From the NCBI GenBank assembly GCA_016926735.1, contig JAFGOA010000215.1:20578-84577 (forward strand): a stretch of 64,000 nt of DNA, given 5' to 3'. The DNA is from Promethearchaeota archaeon. Lineage in GTDB: Archaea; Asgardarchaeota; Lokiarchaeia; Sigyniarchaeales; SOKP01. Position 1 is the stretch's first letter, and each line of letters begins with the position of its first letter. Under the pieces are notes generated by a model. It was not told the origin of the DNA, made no database searches, and was given only the letters and a program-made list of their open reading frames with translations. Shown one piece after another: positions 17,554 to 26,857 of this stretch. The translations under genes and the position numbers were made by a program.

Positions 17554-18429
17554 ATGGCATATTTTAGCACTGATTTAGAAGCATTTATTGTTATAATTAT
17601 TATAGTTATAATATATTATATAATTGGTAAAGTATTATCCAGTTTAATAAATAAACTTGATAGGTTAAATAGACGACAAAAAGTTATTCCCCCCTTTATA
17701 TATAATTTATTGTCATTGATTCTGATCCTTTTTTTAGTTTTTAATGGATTTCCTATATTTGAGTCAATTGATCAACAATATTTGGGTGTTTTAATTGCTT
17801 CAGTTAGTACAGCAATAGCATTTGCTACAAGTGGAGTATTTTCAAATCTTATTTCCGGATTAGTATTATTATTAATTCATCCTTTTGATCTAGGAGATTT
17901 CATTGGGATAAAAGGAGATATTGGAATAGTTAGATCTATTCAACTTACTAGAACGATAATAGAAACAACAGATAATATTTTAATTGAAAAATCTAATAAT
18001 GAACTTATTTCTTCTAATATAACTAATTATTCTATTGGACTAAAAAAAGTAAAAAAAATGAATATTTTAAGACAAGATATTTTGAATAAAGGTTCAACTG
18101 TCTTAGATATAAAAGATAATACAATAGAAGAAGACAAATCTATTCAAAATAAGATAAATTCATGGATAAAGACAGTCAGATCTAAGAAAATTCATAATTA
18201 TTTTTTTAATATGCATTTTCCATATATAGGTTTTGATGAAAAAATTAAAAAAGTAAATGATATAGCCATATTATATAAATCAGAATTTGAATTTCAACCT
18301 ACTTATTTTATTTTTACTTTTGATGCTTTTATAACTGTTCGATTTAGAATATTAACTGATGATGCTGAAAAGATCCTTGAATTTCAACCGAAATTTGCAG
18401 AAGAGATTGCACGAATTATCGCTGAATAA
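17554..18429 (+). CDS. MscS-family mechanosensitive channel, second paralog
   Basis: 291 residues. Fewer membrane segments precede the pore helix, which is richer in Ala and Gly (S-V-S-T-A-I-A-F-A-T-S-G-V-F-S-N-L) than in the first paralog and closer to typical MscS. The beta domain follows: H-P-F-D-L-G-D-F-I, G-D-I-G-I-V-R-S-I, then D-N-I-L-I-E-K-S-N-N-E and N-I-T-N-Y-S. Translation begins at ATG 17554 directly after the upstream stop, with GGAGGA 12-17 bases before. Two adjacent, diverged MscS paralogs could form a mixed heptamer. Confidence 0.87.
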   Translation: MAYFSTDLEAFIVIIIIVIIYYIIGKVLSSLINKLDRLNRRQKVIPPFIYNLLSLILILFLVFNGFPIFESIDQQYLGVLIASVSTAIAFATSGVFSNLISGLVLLLIHPFDLGDFIGIKGDIGIVRSIQLTRTIIETTDNILIEKSNNELISSNITNYSIGLKKVKKMNILRQDILNKGSTVLDIKDNTIEEDKSIQNKINSWIKTVRSKKIHNYFFNMHFPYIGFDEKIKKVNDIAILYKSEFEFQPTYFIFTFDAFITVRFRILTDDAEKILEFQPKFAEEIARIIAE

Positions 18430-18456
18430 TTTTTTTTCTTTTCTTTTTTTTAGCAT
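18430..18456 (+). terminator. Probable oligo-T terminator after the MscS pair
   Basis: Two long T runs interrupted by single C residues begin within three bases of the second MscS stop codon. Archaeal RNA polymerases terminate at such U-rich tracts without a hairpin. Confidence 0.45.
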
Positions 18457-18596
18457 AATACATAATTTATAGATTATAGATTTTTTTAAAGAATTCAAAT
18501 TATTGATATAAAGTGAATAAAAATTAATTAAAATTTATAATACAAATTATTTTATAGATTGTAAAACATAATACTTAGATTGTTATTAAATTAAAG

Positions 18597-19160
18597 GTGA
18601 TAAAAATAACAGAAAAAATACAAAAAACAAACTACAGAACTACAAATTTACTAGTAGGACTAATATTGGTATTTATAGCAATAATTGCGTTGTTTTATCC
18701 TGATATTACTAATCAAATTGTAATAGTTATTCTTTCAATGGGTTTATTATTCATTGGTACAGCAAGAGTAGTGAATGCAGTATCAAAAGGAGAATTTAAA
18801 AATATTGACGTAGAGGCACGATTTCTTTCAGGAGTAATAGCAATAATAGTTGGAATCACTGCAATAATAACGATTATCCGGGATACCGGATTAGCTCTTG
18901 ATATTTGGTATTATTTATTAGCTACTGCTCTTTTAATTATCGGATTATCCAGGATAATTGTTGGATTAAAAATGAAAGAAGAAGTTGAAAAATGGTTTAA
19001 ATATTATACTTTATTTACAGGCATAGCAACTATCATATTTTCGATTATAGTTTATATAATTCCAGAAGCTGGTGGTATATATATTGTTGTATTAATATCA
19101 TTATCATTATTGCTGAATGGAGTCCATAAGATAATTCTTAGTATTATAGGTCCAAAATAA
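18597..19160 (+). CDS. HdeD-like (DUF308) membrane protein
   Basis: About 187 residues with six hydrophobic segments in three pairs. The repeated pattern G-L-I-L-V-F-I-A-I-I-A-L-F-Y-P-D at the start of the first pair is typical of HdeD/DUF308 proteins, integral membrane proteins of unclear function often linked to stress. GTG 18597 is embedded in GGTGAT; ATA 18606 lies 4 bases beyond and may be the true start, which would shorten the protein by three residues. It converges with corA with only 6 bases between stops. Confidence 0.75.
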   Translation: MIKITEKIQKTNYRTTNLLVGLILVFIAIIALFYPDITNQIVIVILSMGLLFIGTARVVNAVSKGEFKNIDVEARFLSGVIAIIVGITAIITIIRDTGLALDIWYYLLATALLIIGLSRIIVGLKMKEEVEKWFKYYTLFTGIATIIFSIIVYIIPEAGGIYIVVLISLSLLLNGVHKIILSIIGPK

Positions 19161-19166
19161 TTATTT

Positions 19167-20153
19167 TTACAACCATTTTTTTTTTTTAAAATATAAAATC
19201 ATTATAATAGCAATAAGAATCATCAATAATATTAAAATTGGATATCCAAATGGAGATTTTAATTCAGGCATATCAAGGAAATTCATTCCATAAAATCCTG
19301 CAAGAAATGATAAGGGTATAAATACTGTAGATATAATAGTAAGTACTTTCATGATATCATTCATTTTGTTGCTTACACTTGATAAATACAGATCTAACAT
19401 TCCGGTAATGATATCTCTACTGTTTTGTAATGAATCATTTATAAGATAAATATGATCATAGATATCCCTTAGATAAAATTGCATTTTTTCACTAGTTAAT
19501 ATTTGATCTTCACGTTGAAATTTATTAATTATTTCTCTTACAGGCCATATCGATTTTCTAATTTCAATAATATTTCTTTTTAATTTATATATAGAATGTA
19601 ATATTTCTATATGAGGTTCTTCTATTAATTTATCTTCTATAAGTTCTATAGTTTCATTAATCGTTTCTTGTATAATTATATAATCATCAATAATAATATC
19701 TAAAAGTGTATATAGTAAATAATCTGCGCCCATCTCTCGAACTCTCCCTTTTGGTATCATAATTCTATCAAATATTGGATTAAAAATATCAGATTCTTGT
19801 TCTCGAAAGGTAATTACATACTTTTTCCCTAAAATTAGACTAATCTGTTCTGTACCAAATACCTTGTCTTCATTATTCCAAATCACTTTTTTTAAAACAA
19901 TAAAAGTAAACTCTCCATAATGTTCATATTTTGGCGCTTGATTTGTATTTAAGATATCCTCTAAGACTAGAGGATGAAAACCAAATAAAAAACCTAAATC
20001 TTCAATTACGTTTATATCTGTTATTCCATCAATAATTATCCATCTAATTTTTAATGAATCTATTTCACTAATTTCTTTTTCTATTTTAAGATATTCTTTT
20101 ATTATATATTCATTTTTATCATAATCTATTACTTTGATCTTTGTATGCTCCAT
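19167..20153 (-). CDS. corA: CorA-family divalent cation (Mg2+) transporter
   Basis: 328 residues. A long cytoplasmic alpha/beta and coiled domain is followed by two C-terminal membrane helices. The signature Y-G-M-N-F is at about 288-292, at the end of the first helix (F-I-P-L-S-F-L-A-G-F), followed by the second helix and a K-K-K-K tail. The family forms pentameric channels for Mg2+, sometimes Co2+ or Ni2+. The length is normal and the frame intact. An 11-T tract lies just beyond the coding end. Confidence 0.95.
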   Translation of the reverse strand: MEHTKIKVIDYDKNEYIIKEYLKIEKEISEIDSLKIRWIIIDGITDINVIEDLGFLFGFHPLVLEDILNTNQAPKYEHYGEFTFIVLKKVIWNNEDKVFGTEQISLILGKKYVITFREQESDIFNPIFDRIMIPKGRVREMGADYLLYTLLDIIIDDYIIIQETINETIELIEDKLIEEPHIEILHSIYKLKRNIIEIRKSIWPVREIINKFQREDQILTSEKMQFYLRDIYDHIYLINDSLQNSRDIITGMLDLYLSSVSNKMNDIMKVLTIISTVFIPLSFLAGFYGMNFLDMPELKSPFGYPILILLMILIAIIMILYFKKKKWL

Positions 20154-20394
20154 TTTTTTTTCTGCTGTAACTATTAAACTCCCTGGAGGTAAACCAGCCT
20201 TCTTCCTTGATTTTTTTAAGTTTTTTTTTTTACTTATTTTAAAAATATTTTTTCACCAGATTTTATTCTTTTAATGAATTAGATTCTTGATTATGATTTA
20301 TACTAATTTTTTTGTAATATTTAAAATTAATTTTTATTTTAGTTGGTTAAAATAATATCTATATAATAATATTAATTAGAAAAAGAGTCTTTTT

Positions 20395-20799
20395 TTAATA
20401 AGATTCTTTTCGAGTAAGTAGATAAAAATAGAACCCTATCACACCCATTATATAAAATATAAAAACCATTATAATATTATAAATAGCCAGCTGTCCCACA
20501 TATATCATTGATCCAAAATTAAAGGTACCTATAATAAATGAAAAGAAGACCATAATTATCACTAGAAATTTTAAGATTTCTTTATTATTCAAAATTAAAG
20601 CATATATAATGACAAAAATAAGAGTGATATTGTAGATAGTGAGGTATAATGCCCATCCAGAGGGAGCCCAAATAAATGAATCTGAGCTTAATTCTGATAA
20701 TGAAAATTGTATTAATATAGTAAGCGTTATGATTATTATCCATATGAATAAATATAATCTAAAAATATTATCTTTAGAAATTTTTATTTGAATGCTCAT
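20395..20799 (-). CDS. Small four-helix membrane protein, unrecognised
   Basis: 134 residues with about four hydrophobic segments separated by short loops and a basic, charged C-terminal tail (L-L-T-R-K-E-S-Y). I recognise no family. It starts at ATG with little leader and is divergent from gatB. It has no obvious functional link to either neighbour. It could be a small transporter subunit or a stress membrane protein. Confidence 0.55.
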   Translation of the reverse strand: MSIQIKISKDNIFRLYLFIWIIIITLTILIQFSLSELSSDSFIWAPSGWALYLTIYNITLIFVIIYALILNNKEILKFLVIIMVFFSFIIGTFNFGSMIYVGQLAIYNIIMVFIFYIMGVIGFYFYLLTRKESY

Positions 20800-20926
20800 A
20801 TTATTGATTTATTTTTATAAGTATATAAATTTTGTACTATAATAATAAAAATTTTATTTTAAAACCAATTAATTATTTCAAACTATTTGATTTTTTAATT
20901 AATACTATAATATCAATTTGATTTTG

Positions 20927-22372
20927 ATGTCTGAAACTAAAGTTATTATTGGTCTTGAAGTACATATTCAATTGACAAATCTTAATACAAAACTATTCTG
21001 TGGTTGTAATAGTGATTATCGGGGAAAAGAACAAAATACATTAGTTTGTCCAATTTGTTTAGGATTACCAGGTTCACTACCAGTTCTAAATGAAAAGGCA
21101 ATAGAATTTGCAACGAGGTTAGCTCTTGCTTTAAATTGTAAGATAAATGAAGAATTTTGGTTTTTTAGAAAGAATTATTTCTATCCAGATCTTCCTAAAG
21201 CATTTCAAATAAGTCAATATAATAAAGCTGGAGGAAAAGCTTTTGGAGATGGTGGAACTATAAAAATTCGATTAGACGGAGAAAAAAAAGAGATTAACCT
21301 AGATAGAATTCATTTAGAAGAGGATCCTGCAAAATTAGTCCATAAAGGAAGTATTGCGTCATCACCATATACACTTGTGGATTATAATCGTTCTGGAATT
21401 TCACTTATAGAAATAGTATCTCAACCAGTAATGAAATCTCCAGAAGAAGCAAGAGAGTTTTTAAATCAATTAAAATCTATTATACAATATACTGAAATTG
21501 CAGATTTGAATTTGGAAGGATCAGTAAGAGTGGATGCTAATATTTCAATTGAAGGTAATCCTCGTTCAGAGGTTAAGAATATAAATAGTTTTAAAGAAGT
21601 TGAGCGAGCATTAAAATGGGAGATACAAAGGCAACGAAATGCAATAAAACGAGGGAAAGAACTCATTCAAGAAACAAGACATTGGGATGATAAAAGAAGA
21701 ATTACTATTGGATTAAGAACAAAAGAATTTGAGAAAGATTATCGATACTTTCCTGAACAAGATCTAGTTCCAATCAATATAGATGGAAAATATGTGGAAA
21801 ATATAAAAAAGAACCTTCCAGAAATGCCTGATCAACGAATGAAAAGAATTCAGGAACAATATGGATTATCTGAATTTGATTCTGAAATATTAGTTCTTGA
21901 TAAAAATATAGCAGATTTTTTTGAAGAAGGAGTAAAAGAAATTGAAGTATTAGGCCAAGAAGGATTTAAATTATTTTGTAATTGGTTAATGGGAGATATT
22001 TCTCGATGGTTAAATGAAAATAATAAAAATATTAATGAAACACAATTACAACCACATCAAATATCTAAATTAATAGAATATATAGATAAAGGGAAAATAA
22101 CGGGAAAGATTGCAAAAAGCTTTATTAATGATATGATGAAAGGTATTCCTGTAGAGGAAATATTAGAGAAAACAGGTAAACAAAGGATAGCAGATGAAAA
22201 AACGCTCTCTAAAATTATAGATGATGTATTTCAAGAAAACCCCGAAATAGTTAAAGATTATAAAAGAAATCCACGAGCATTAGAAGCATTAATAGGTAAA
22301 TGTATGCAAAAAACTAGAGGACAAGCTGATCCAAATATTACACGCAATTTAATTTTAGAAAAAATTAAATAA
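20927..22372 (+). CDS. gatB: Asp-tRNA(Asn)/Glu-tRNA(Gln) amidotransferase subunit B
   Basis: GatB is the kinase/transamidase subunit that activates the misacylated tRNA and transfers ammonia from GatA. I start it at ATG 20927 (M-S-E-T-K-V-I-I-G-L-E-V-H), not the TTG three codons upstream. The catalytic core carries G-L-E-V-H-I-Q-L, zinc-ligand cysteines (F-C-G-C and C-P-I-C), R-K-N-Y-F-Y-P-D-L-P-K and H-L-E-E-D-P. The C-terminal YqeY-like helical tail ends R-G-Q-A-D-P. At about 481 residues it lacks the extra domain of GatE, so it is GatB rather than GatE. gatA is about 14 kb upstream. Confidence 0.97.
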   Translation: MSETKVIIGLEVHIQLTNLNTKLFCGCNSDYRGKEQNTLVCPICLGLPGSLPVLNEKAIEFATRLALALNCKINEEFWFFRKNYFYPDLPKAFQISQYNKAGGKAFGDGGTIKIRLDGEKKEINLDRIHLEEDPAKLVHKGSIASSPYTLVDYNRSGISLIEIVSQPVMKSPEEAREFLNQLKSIIQYTEIADLNLEGSVRVDANISIEGNPRSEVKNINSFKEVERALKWEIQRQRNAIKRGKELIQETRHWDDKRRITIGLRTKEFEKDYRYFPEQDLVPINIDGKYVENIKKNLPEMPDQRMKRIQEQYGLSEFDSEILVLDKNIADFFEEGVKEIEVLGQEGFKLFCNWLMGDISRWLNENNKNINETQLQPHQISKLIEYIDKGKITGKIAKSFINDMMKGIPVEEILEKTGKQRIADEKTLSKIIDDVFQENPEIVKDYKRNPRALEALIGKCMQKTRGQADPNITRNLILEKIK

Positions 22373-22406
22373 ATTTAAAAAAAAAATTATTTATTATTTA
22401 AAATTT

Positions 22407-23153
22407 CTATTGTACAACCGTAATCCACTTATTTTGTGGATAGAGTATATTTGCTATCATCAGTGCGTGAAAAGCATTAGTATAAAAGATTGGATCTAAA
22501 TTAACGGATATGTAATCATAATTATCTATATTATTTTTATATGAATGATCTAGATACATATATACACATGGAAAAGGTAATATTTGAACACCAATTCCGA
22601 ATTTTGCATCCCTATTTCCTCTACAATTTATATGGTATATCCATAATAATATAGTTAACACAATAGCAACTATTATGACTACAGTCACAGCTGCAGCTAT
22701 AGCAACAGTAGTAAGAGAAACTGAAGAAGCGATTAGGCTTATTAAGGGGACGACTATTGTACTGAACGCAGAATGGCCTGAGGCCACACCAATTGCAAAA
22801 TTGAGTAGACTTAATCCAGATAAGGCCATATTTACTGCAGAAATTCCTGTGGAAATAATTGCATTTGCAAGATTTAAATCTAAATTAAACCATAATACAT
22901 ATAAGCTATACATAAAAGATGTTAATACATAATGTTTAAATGCAAAACTATGTTCCGATTCTGATACTGATTGAGATGTCTTAAGAGCAGAGCTAAAATC
23001 ATCTAATTCTGATATATTCTCTTCAGATTGAGTACTTGTTAGCGAGGTTATAAGTACACCACTTATAGAAGATATTAGAATTATTGATACTAAAAGACTA
23101 ATTTTTATTGCACTTCTTCTTTCAATTAATTTCTCATTTATTTTAAAATTCAT
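22407..23153 (-). CDS. Exported or membrane protein, unrecognised
   Basis: 248 residues from ATG behind AGGCGA. A signal-like helix (I-S-L-L-V-S-I-I-L-I-S-S-I-S-G-V-L) is followed by a serine-rich linker, several hydrophobic Ala/Ile/Ser/Val-rich segments (about 85-165), then a hydrophilic tail of about 75 residues with two cysteines (N-C-R-G and F-P-C-V) that could form a disulfide. I recognise no family. It converges with gatB (34 bases between stops) and is followed upstream by the 7TM-longin receptor on the same strand. Confidence 0.55.
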   Translation of the reverse strand: MNFKINEKLIERRSAIKISLLVSIILISSISGVLITSLTSTQSEENISELDDFSSALKTSQSVSESEHSFAFKHYVLTSFMYSLYVLWFNLDLNLANAIISTGISAVNMALSGLSLLNFAIGVASGHSAFSTIVVPLISLIASSVSLTTVAIAAAVTVVIIVAIVLTILLWIYHINCRGNRDAKFGIGVQILPFPCVYMYLDHSYKNNIDNYDYISVNLDPIFYTNAFHALMIANILYPQNKWITVVQ

Positions 23154-23295
23154 ATTTTTTCGCCTATTTATTATATTAGTTAATTTTTAGAACGTTATTA
23201 TAAATTCATTGATATCGTTATATAAATCGATCAGGTCTAGGTTTTTCCAAAAATTTAGAATAAGTATTTATGAGGTTTTTTTTATTCAAATAGAC

Positions 23296-24603
23296 TTAGC
23301 TAAGCTTATTTTTATCTTTTTGACTTCTATATTTAGAATCTATTTTATCTACTTTATCTTTCAGTTCATTATATAAATCAAGAAACTCAGAAGAGACACA
23401 GATAGGAGTTTTTCCTAATTCATCAATTATCAAATTATACTCTTTTTCATTAGTAAAAATATTCTTAAATTTATTTTCTATTTGCTGAGGAACTTTCCCA
23501 TATTCAGATGATAAAATATATTCACTCTCATCTCTGATAAATTCAGAAGGTATGTGAGCAAAATATTTTTTTATTAAATTATATGCTTCCTTATATTCGT
23601 TCATATCTATGCATGATTTTTTTAATAGTCTTTTGAATTCTTTTTCAAAATCATTTGAAAAATTAACTAAGCATTCTCTTAATATTTTTGATGTTTTTGA
23701 GGCAATTAAACCTACTGTAATATATTCTGTTCTATTTAATGTGAGTATACCATTAAAAAGATTAATATCTATTAGACCTCCTCTTCTCATTATTTCTTCG
23801 CTCATTACCTCTACTGCATTAAGAAATCCTGTGAACATTATCTCATTTATATCTGAATCAGACCAATCAAAATCAAATAATGGATTTCCATCATGATCTC
23901 TTACAATAATTCTAAAAACTTTATAACGCAATACAAAGAGAAGTTTTGGCTCCTGATAAAGCCTTAAGACTCCAATTGAAAATCCAATTACTAATGGAAT
24001 ATTTAAAAATGTATAAAAATATGGTTCAATATAATGTATAAAAATAATTAAGATAGCTCCAATTGTTGCAATATTTGTACCCATAAAAATTTGAAAGCCT
24101 TTTTTTTTTATTGGAAGAGGTGCACTCATCCAAGTTTTAAATCCCCAAAAGAAAACATAACAAGCAATAAAAATATGATAAAGCAAAATTATAATTAAAA
24201 ATAATCCCATCCATGACGTTCTTAAATACCCATATATGCTTGTTATTTGAACTGCTTCAGGTTGTATTCCTAAATATATAAGAAGTATACCTAGACTACA
24301 TATAATTACAAAATAACTGGAAAAAATCGTTTCTTTCATTGTATAATTAACAAAAATAGCAACAAAAAATGCAAGAGGAAACCATAATATTCCACTTATA
24401 CGGGCAAAGATATTATTTTCAAATAATAAGGAAAATATATTGAATAAATTCATAATACCAAATAATCCCGCAACTATACTATAATAAAGAATAGAAGGTA
24501 TTTTCAAAGATCTTGATCTAATTTGAAATAAAATTGTTGCTAAAATTGAAAGAGTAGCCATTAAAATTCCGTTAATAATTTCCAATATAAATAATATTTC
24601 CAT
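23296..24603 (-). CDS. Seven-helix membrane protein with cytoplasmic longin/roadblock-like domain
   Basis: 435 residues. Seven hydrophobic segments fill residues 1 to about 225, in the manner of 7TM sensory modules. The cytoplasmic part (about 228-340) starts I-I-V-R-D-H-D-G-N-P-L-F-D-F and continues F-T-G-F-L-N-A-V, G-G-L-I-D-I-N and Y-I-T-V-G-L-I-A-S. That order of strands and helix matches the C-terminal domain of the TPR protein at 33386-35581 (V-I-D-G-H-C-L-Y then I-A-G-F-I-S-A-I then G-E-Y-L-I-I-F). I read it as a longin/roadblock-like domain of the Asgard type. The architecture suggests a receptor that signals to a GTPase. A winged-helix gene lies 37 bases upstream. Confidence 0.6.
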   Translation of the reverse strand: MEILFILEIINGILMATLSILATILFQIRSRSLKIPSILYYSIVAGLFGIMNLFNIFSLLFENNIFARISGILWFPLAFFVAIFVNYTMKETIFSSYFVIICSLGILLIYLGIQPEAVQITSIYGYLRTSWMGLFLIIILLYHIFIACYVFFWGFKTWMSAPLPIKKKGFQIFMGTNIATIGAILIIFIHYIEPYFYTFLNIPLVIGFSIGVLRLYQEPKLLFVLRYKVFRIIVRDHDGNPLFDFDWSDSDINEIMFTGFLNAVEVMSEEIMRRGGLIDINLFNGILTLNRTEYITVGLIASKTSKILRECLVNFSNDFEKEFKRLLKKSCIDMNEYKEAYNLIKKYFAHIPSEFIRDESEYILSSEYGKVPQQIENKFKNIFTNEKEYNLIIDELGKTPICVSSEFLDLYNELKDKVDKIDSKYRSQKDKNKLS

Positions 24604-24640
24604 TTTTAAACTCCTTTATTTTGTTATATCATCTAAAATT

Positions 24641-25360
24641 TTACTTTTTTACTAAATTTTCATTCAAATTTTCTCTTAATTTTGGAGAAAGCATGATCAA
24701 TTTTTCAGGTTTATCGAAAAATTGGATTATATCTTGGTTTAAGAAATTTTTAATTCTATAATTGACATTTTCCCTTTTTTCATTTATCATTTTATAAATA
24801 TTTGGTTTCTTTAGATGTGCATGATTGAGTAATAGTCTAATAATTTTCCTATTGAGCTCATCTTTCATAAGGAAATTCAATATACATAAGTTTTTATCTA
24901 ATTCTTCTGGAATAAAGAGGGTATGATTTCCAATTTTAACTTTTTTAATATAATTAAATTTAAGTAACATCTCTAGATGCCATATAAGTTGGCCTCCACT
25001 ACCAGACTTGCTTGTAAATACATTTTCTCTAATATATGTAAATGTAGCACCTTGATTTTTATATATTACTTTAACAATCTTTTTTCTATAGAGATTTGAT
25101 AAGATTGTTTCTTTTGTATGCTTAGAACCATTTATCAAAATTTTATTATTAATTAAGAATTGAATGATTTCTAAAATACGTGTTCCTCGTAATTCTAATT
25201 GTTTTACAGCGATATCATAAAGATTTTTGATTTTGAGCACTCTATTTTTGCTTATCATTTCTTGAGCAATTGTAATAACCTTCTGTACATGGGAATGGTC
25301 TAAAGCTAATGAACCACTTCTATTATTCTGTTTGGTTTCAATTCTATTAAAGTTCATCAT
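24641..25360 (-). CDS. Winged-helix transcription regulator
   Basis: 239 residues. A helical N-terminal part is followed by two predicted winged helices: about 85-150 (K-I-V-K-V-I-Y-K-N-Q-G-A-T-F then Q-L-I-W-H-L-E-M-L) and about 165-230 (R-K-I-I-R-L-L-L-N-H-A-H then R-E-N-V-N-Y-R-I-K-N-F-L). The W-H-L helix is the same variant as in the regulators at 1798 and 2355. It lies 37 bases upstream of the 7TM-longin gene on the same strand and is probably co-transcribed with it. Confidence 0.68.
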   Translation of the reverse strand: MMNFNRIETKQNNRSGSLALDHSHVQKVITIAQEMISKNRVLKIKNLYDIAVKQLELRGTRILEIIQFLINNKILINGSKHTKETILSNLYRKKIVKVIYKNQGATFTYIRENVFTSKSGSGGQLIWHLEMLLKFNYIKKVKIGNHTLFIPEELDKNLCILNFLMKDELNRKIIRLLLNHAHLKKPNIYKMINEKRENVNYRIKNFLNQDIIQFFDKPEKLIMLSPKLRENLNENLVKK

Positions 25361-25573
25361 CTCTTACGTATAGGTATTATTAGAACATTTGATTTATAAA
25401 ATTTTTGGATATATAGTCTTGAAACTTAATATTGATAATTGTAATTTAATATATGGAAAAATATTCCTTTAAATATAAATTTGAGAAATCTTAAGTTTAA
25501 ACTTTTATTTTAGATAATGATAAATCATCATAATCTATACTATTTGAGAAAATAATAAAGATAAAAAGAAATT

Positions 25574-25924
25574 TTAAAGTTTTGCTTCCAAAGATTTAGT
25601 AGCAGAATGTAATTTTAGATTGATAATTCCTAATTTAGCATCAACGGTAGTGATGATACAAAGAATATTACCTTTTACTTCCGAAAACAATATTTTACCA
25701 TTTTCACTTTCGATAATTGCATTATTAAATTTTCCTTGTTCTAATTCTTTAGTTGCTCTCTGACTTGCTTTAAGAATAAGGGTTACCATTGCTGCTACAG
25801 CATCCGGATCAATCCATCCGGGTACTGCACTACCTTTAATTAAACCAAATTTTTCAATTAAAGCTGCTCCATGAACACCTTTTATTGATTTTAAACTCTC
25901 AAGAACTGCTCCTATTTCACTCAT
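25574..25924 (-). CDS. Roadblock/LC7 (MglB-like) domain protein
   Basis: A 116-residue protein that is almost entirely one roadblock/LC7 domain: first helix G-A-V-L-E-S-L-K-S-I-K-G-V, strands G-A-A-L-I-E-K-F-G-L-I-K-G-S, helix D-A-V-A-A-M-V-T-L-I-L-K-A-S, and strands G-K-I-L-F-S-E-V and I-L-C-I-I-T-T-V. The family includes bacterial MglB, the GTPase-activating partner of MglA, and eukaryotic LC7 and Ragulator subunits. An MglA-like GTPase is encoded at 60915 in this window, but not adjacent. No operon partner is evident. Confidence 0.9.
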   Translation of the reverse strand: MSEIGAVLESLKSIKGVHGAALIEKFGLIKGSAVPGWIDPDAVAAMVTLILKASQRATKELEQGKFNNAIIESENGKILFSEVKGNILCIITTVDAKLGIINLKLHSATKSLEAKL

Positions 25925-26205
25925 TTATCTCAATTTTACTAATCTATATTAATTTATATATTTCAATTAATTGTTATGTTTTATATTCTTTTCTATCTTT
26001 ATTTCTTTTTTTAATTATTATATAAATGTTAGAGAATTTTTAAAATTATAATTAATTACATATTATTATTTAGTATTTCTTTTTTAACCCCATATTGTAT
26101 ATTGGATAAAATATTTAAAGAATTCCATAGGAAATAAAGAAACCTTTTATATTATTTATTCCTAAATTTATATATTTAACTTTGTCAAAGAGTAAATAGA
26201 TTATA

Positions 26206-26841
26206 ATGAAAAAGAAAACTATTCGAAATATTGAGGAAGTATCTAATGAATATTATATAGAATTCATGAAAGGTGCAAAACTAATGCATCAATTATGTAT
26301 AGACTTTACAAAACAGAAATTAAATAAAAATAATTTGAATACGGTAATAGAATGTGAAAGTCATTGTGATAGAATAAAGGAAGAATATATAGAAATTCTT
26401 TTTAAAAGTAAAAGAGCATTACCCTTTTTAGTCGAAGATCGTTATAAGATTATTACATATGTTGACCAGGTTTTAGGAAGAATTGAATACTTTTCACGAT
26501 TTTTAAAAATATATCCTTTTAATTTAGATAAAGATTATATCAAACAATTTAAGGAACTTTCAGACATAATACTAACAATAATAGAAGAATTGGTTAAAAC
26601 CTTACATCTTATAGAAAATAATTTCGATGAAGCTTTCAAAAAGACCTATACAATTCAAACCCAACGTCGAGATGCAAGAAAGATAAGATTTTCATTGTTA
26701 GAAAATATTTATAAAAATTCTGATGCAAATAAATTATTTTTAACATCTGAATTAGTTAATAATCTGTATCATATTGCGGGATTTATAGAGGATATTGCGG
26801 ATTATTTAAGAGGATTAATTATAAAATACCCTAGTAGATAA
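26206..26841 (+). CDS. PhoU-like DUF47 phosphate transport regulator
   Basis: 211 residues, all helical, with the DUF47/PhoU pattern: E-S-H-C-D-R-I-K near 55 and a matching I-T-Y-V-D-Q-V-L-G-R-I-E near 88, and a second half (Q-T-Q-R-R-D-A-R-K-I then I-A-G-F-I-E-D-I-A-D). DUF47 proteins bind metal clusters and control PiT-type transporters. It lies 16 bases before the PiT gene, the standard pairing, so the two form an operon. Confidence 0.88.
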   Translation: MKKKTIRNIEEVSNEYYIEFMKGAKLMHQLCIDFTKQKLNKNNLNTVIECESHCDRIKEEYIEILFKSKRALPFLVEDRYKIITYVDQVLGRIEYFSRFLKIYPFNLDKDYIKQFKELSDIILTIIEELVKTLHLIENNFDEAFKKTYTIQTQRRDARKIRFSLLENIYKNSDANKLFLTSELVNNLYHIAGFIEDIADYLRGLIIKYPSR

Positions 26842-26857
26842 TATAGGAGGTTTTTTA

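Noticed and set aside
14687..18599. GTG codons within GGTGA as true starts for 14687, 15304 and 18597
   Set aside because: Not rejected for the coordinates, but doubtful: the same GGTGAT in other genes is out of frame, so it more likely acts as Shine-Dalgarno with the start 9 bases later.
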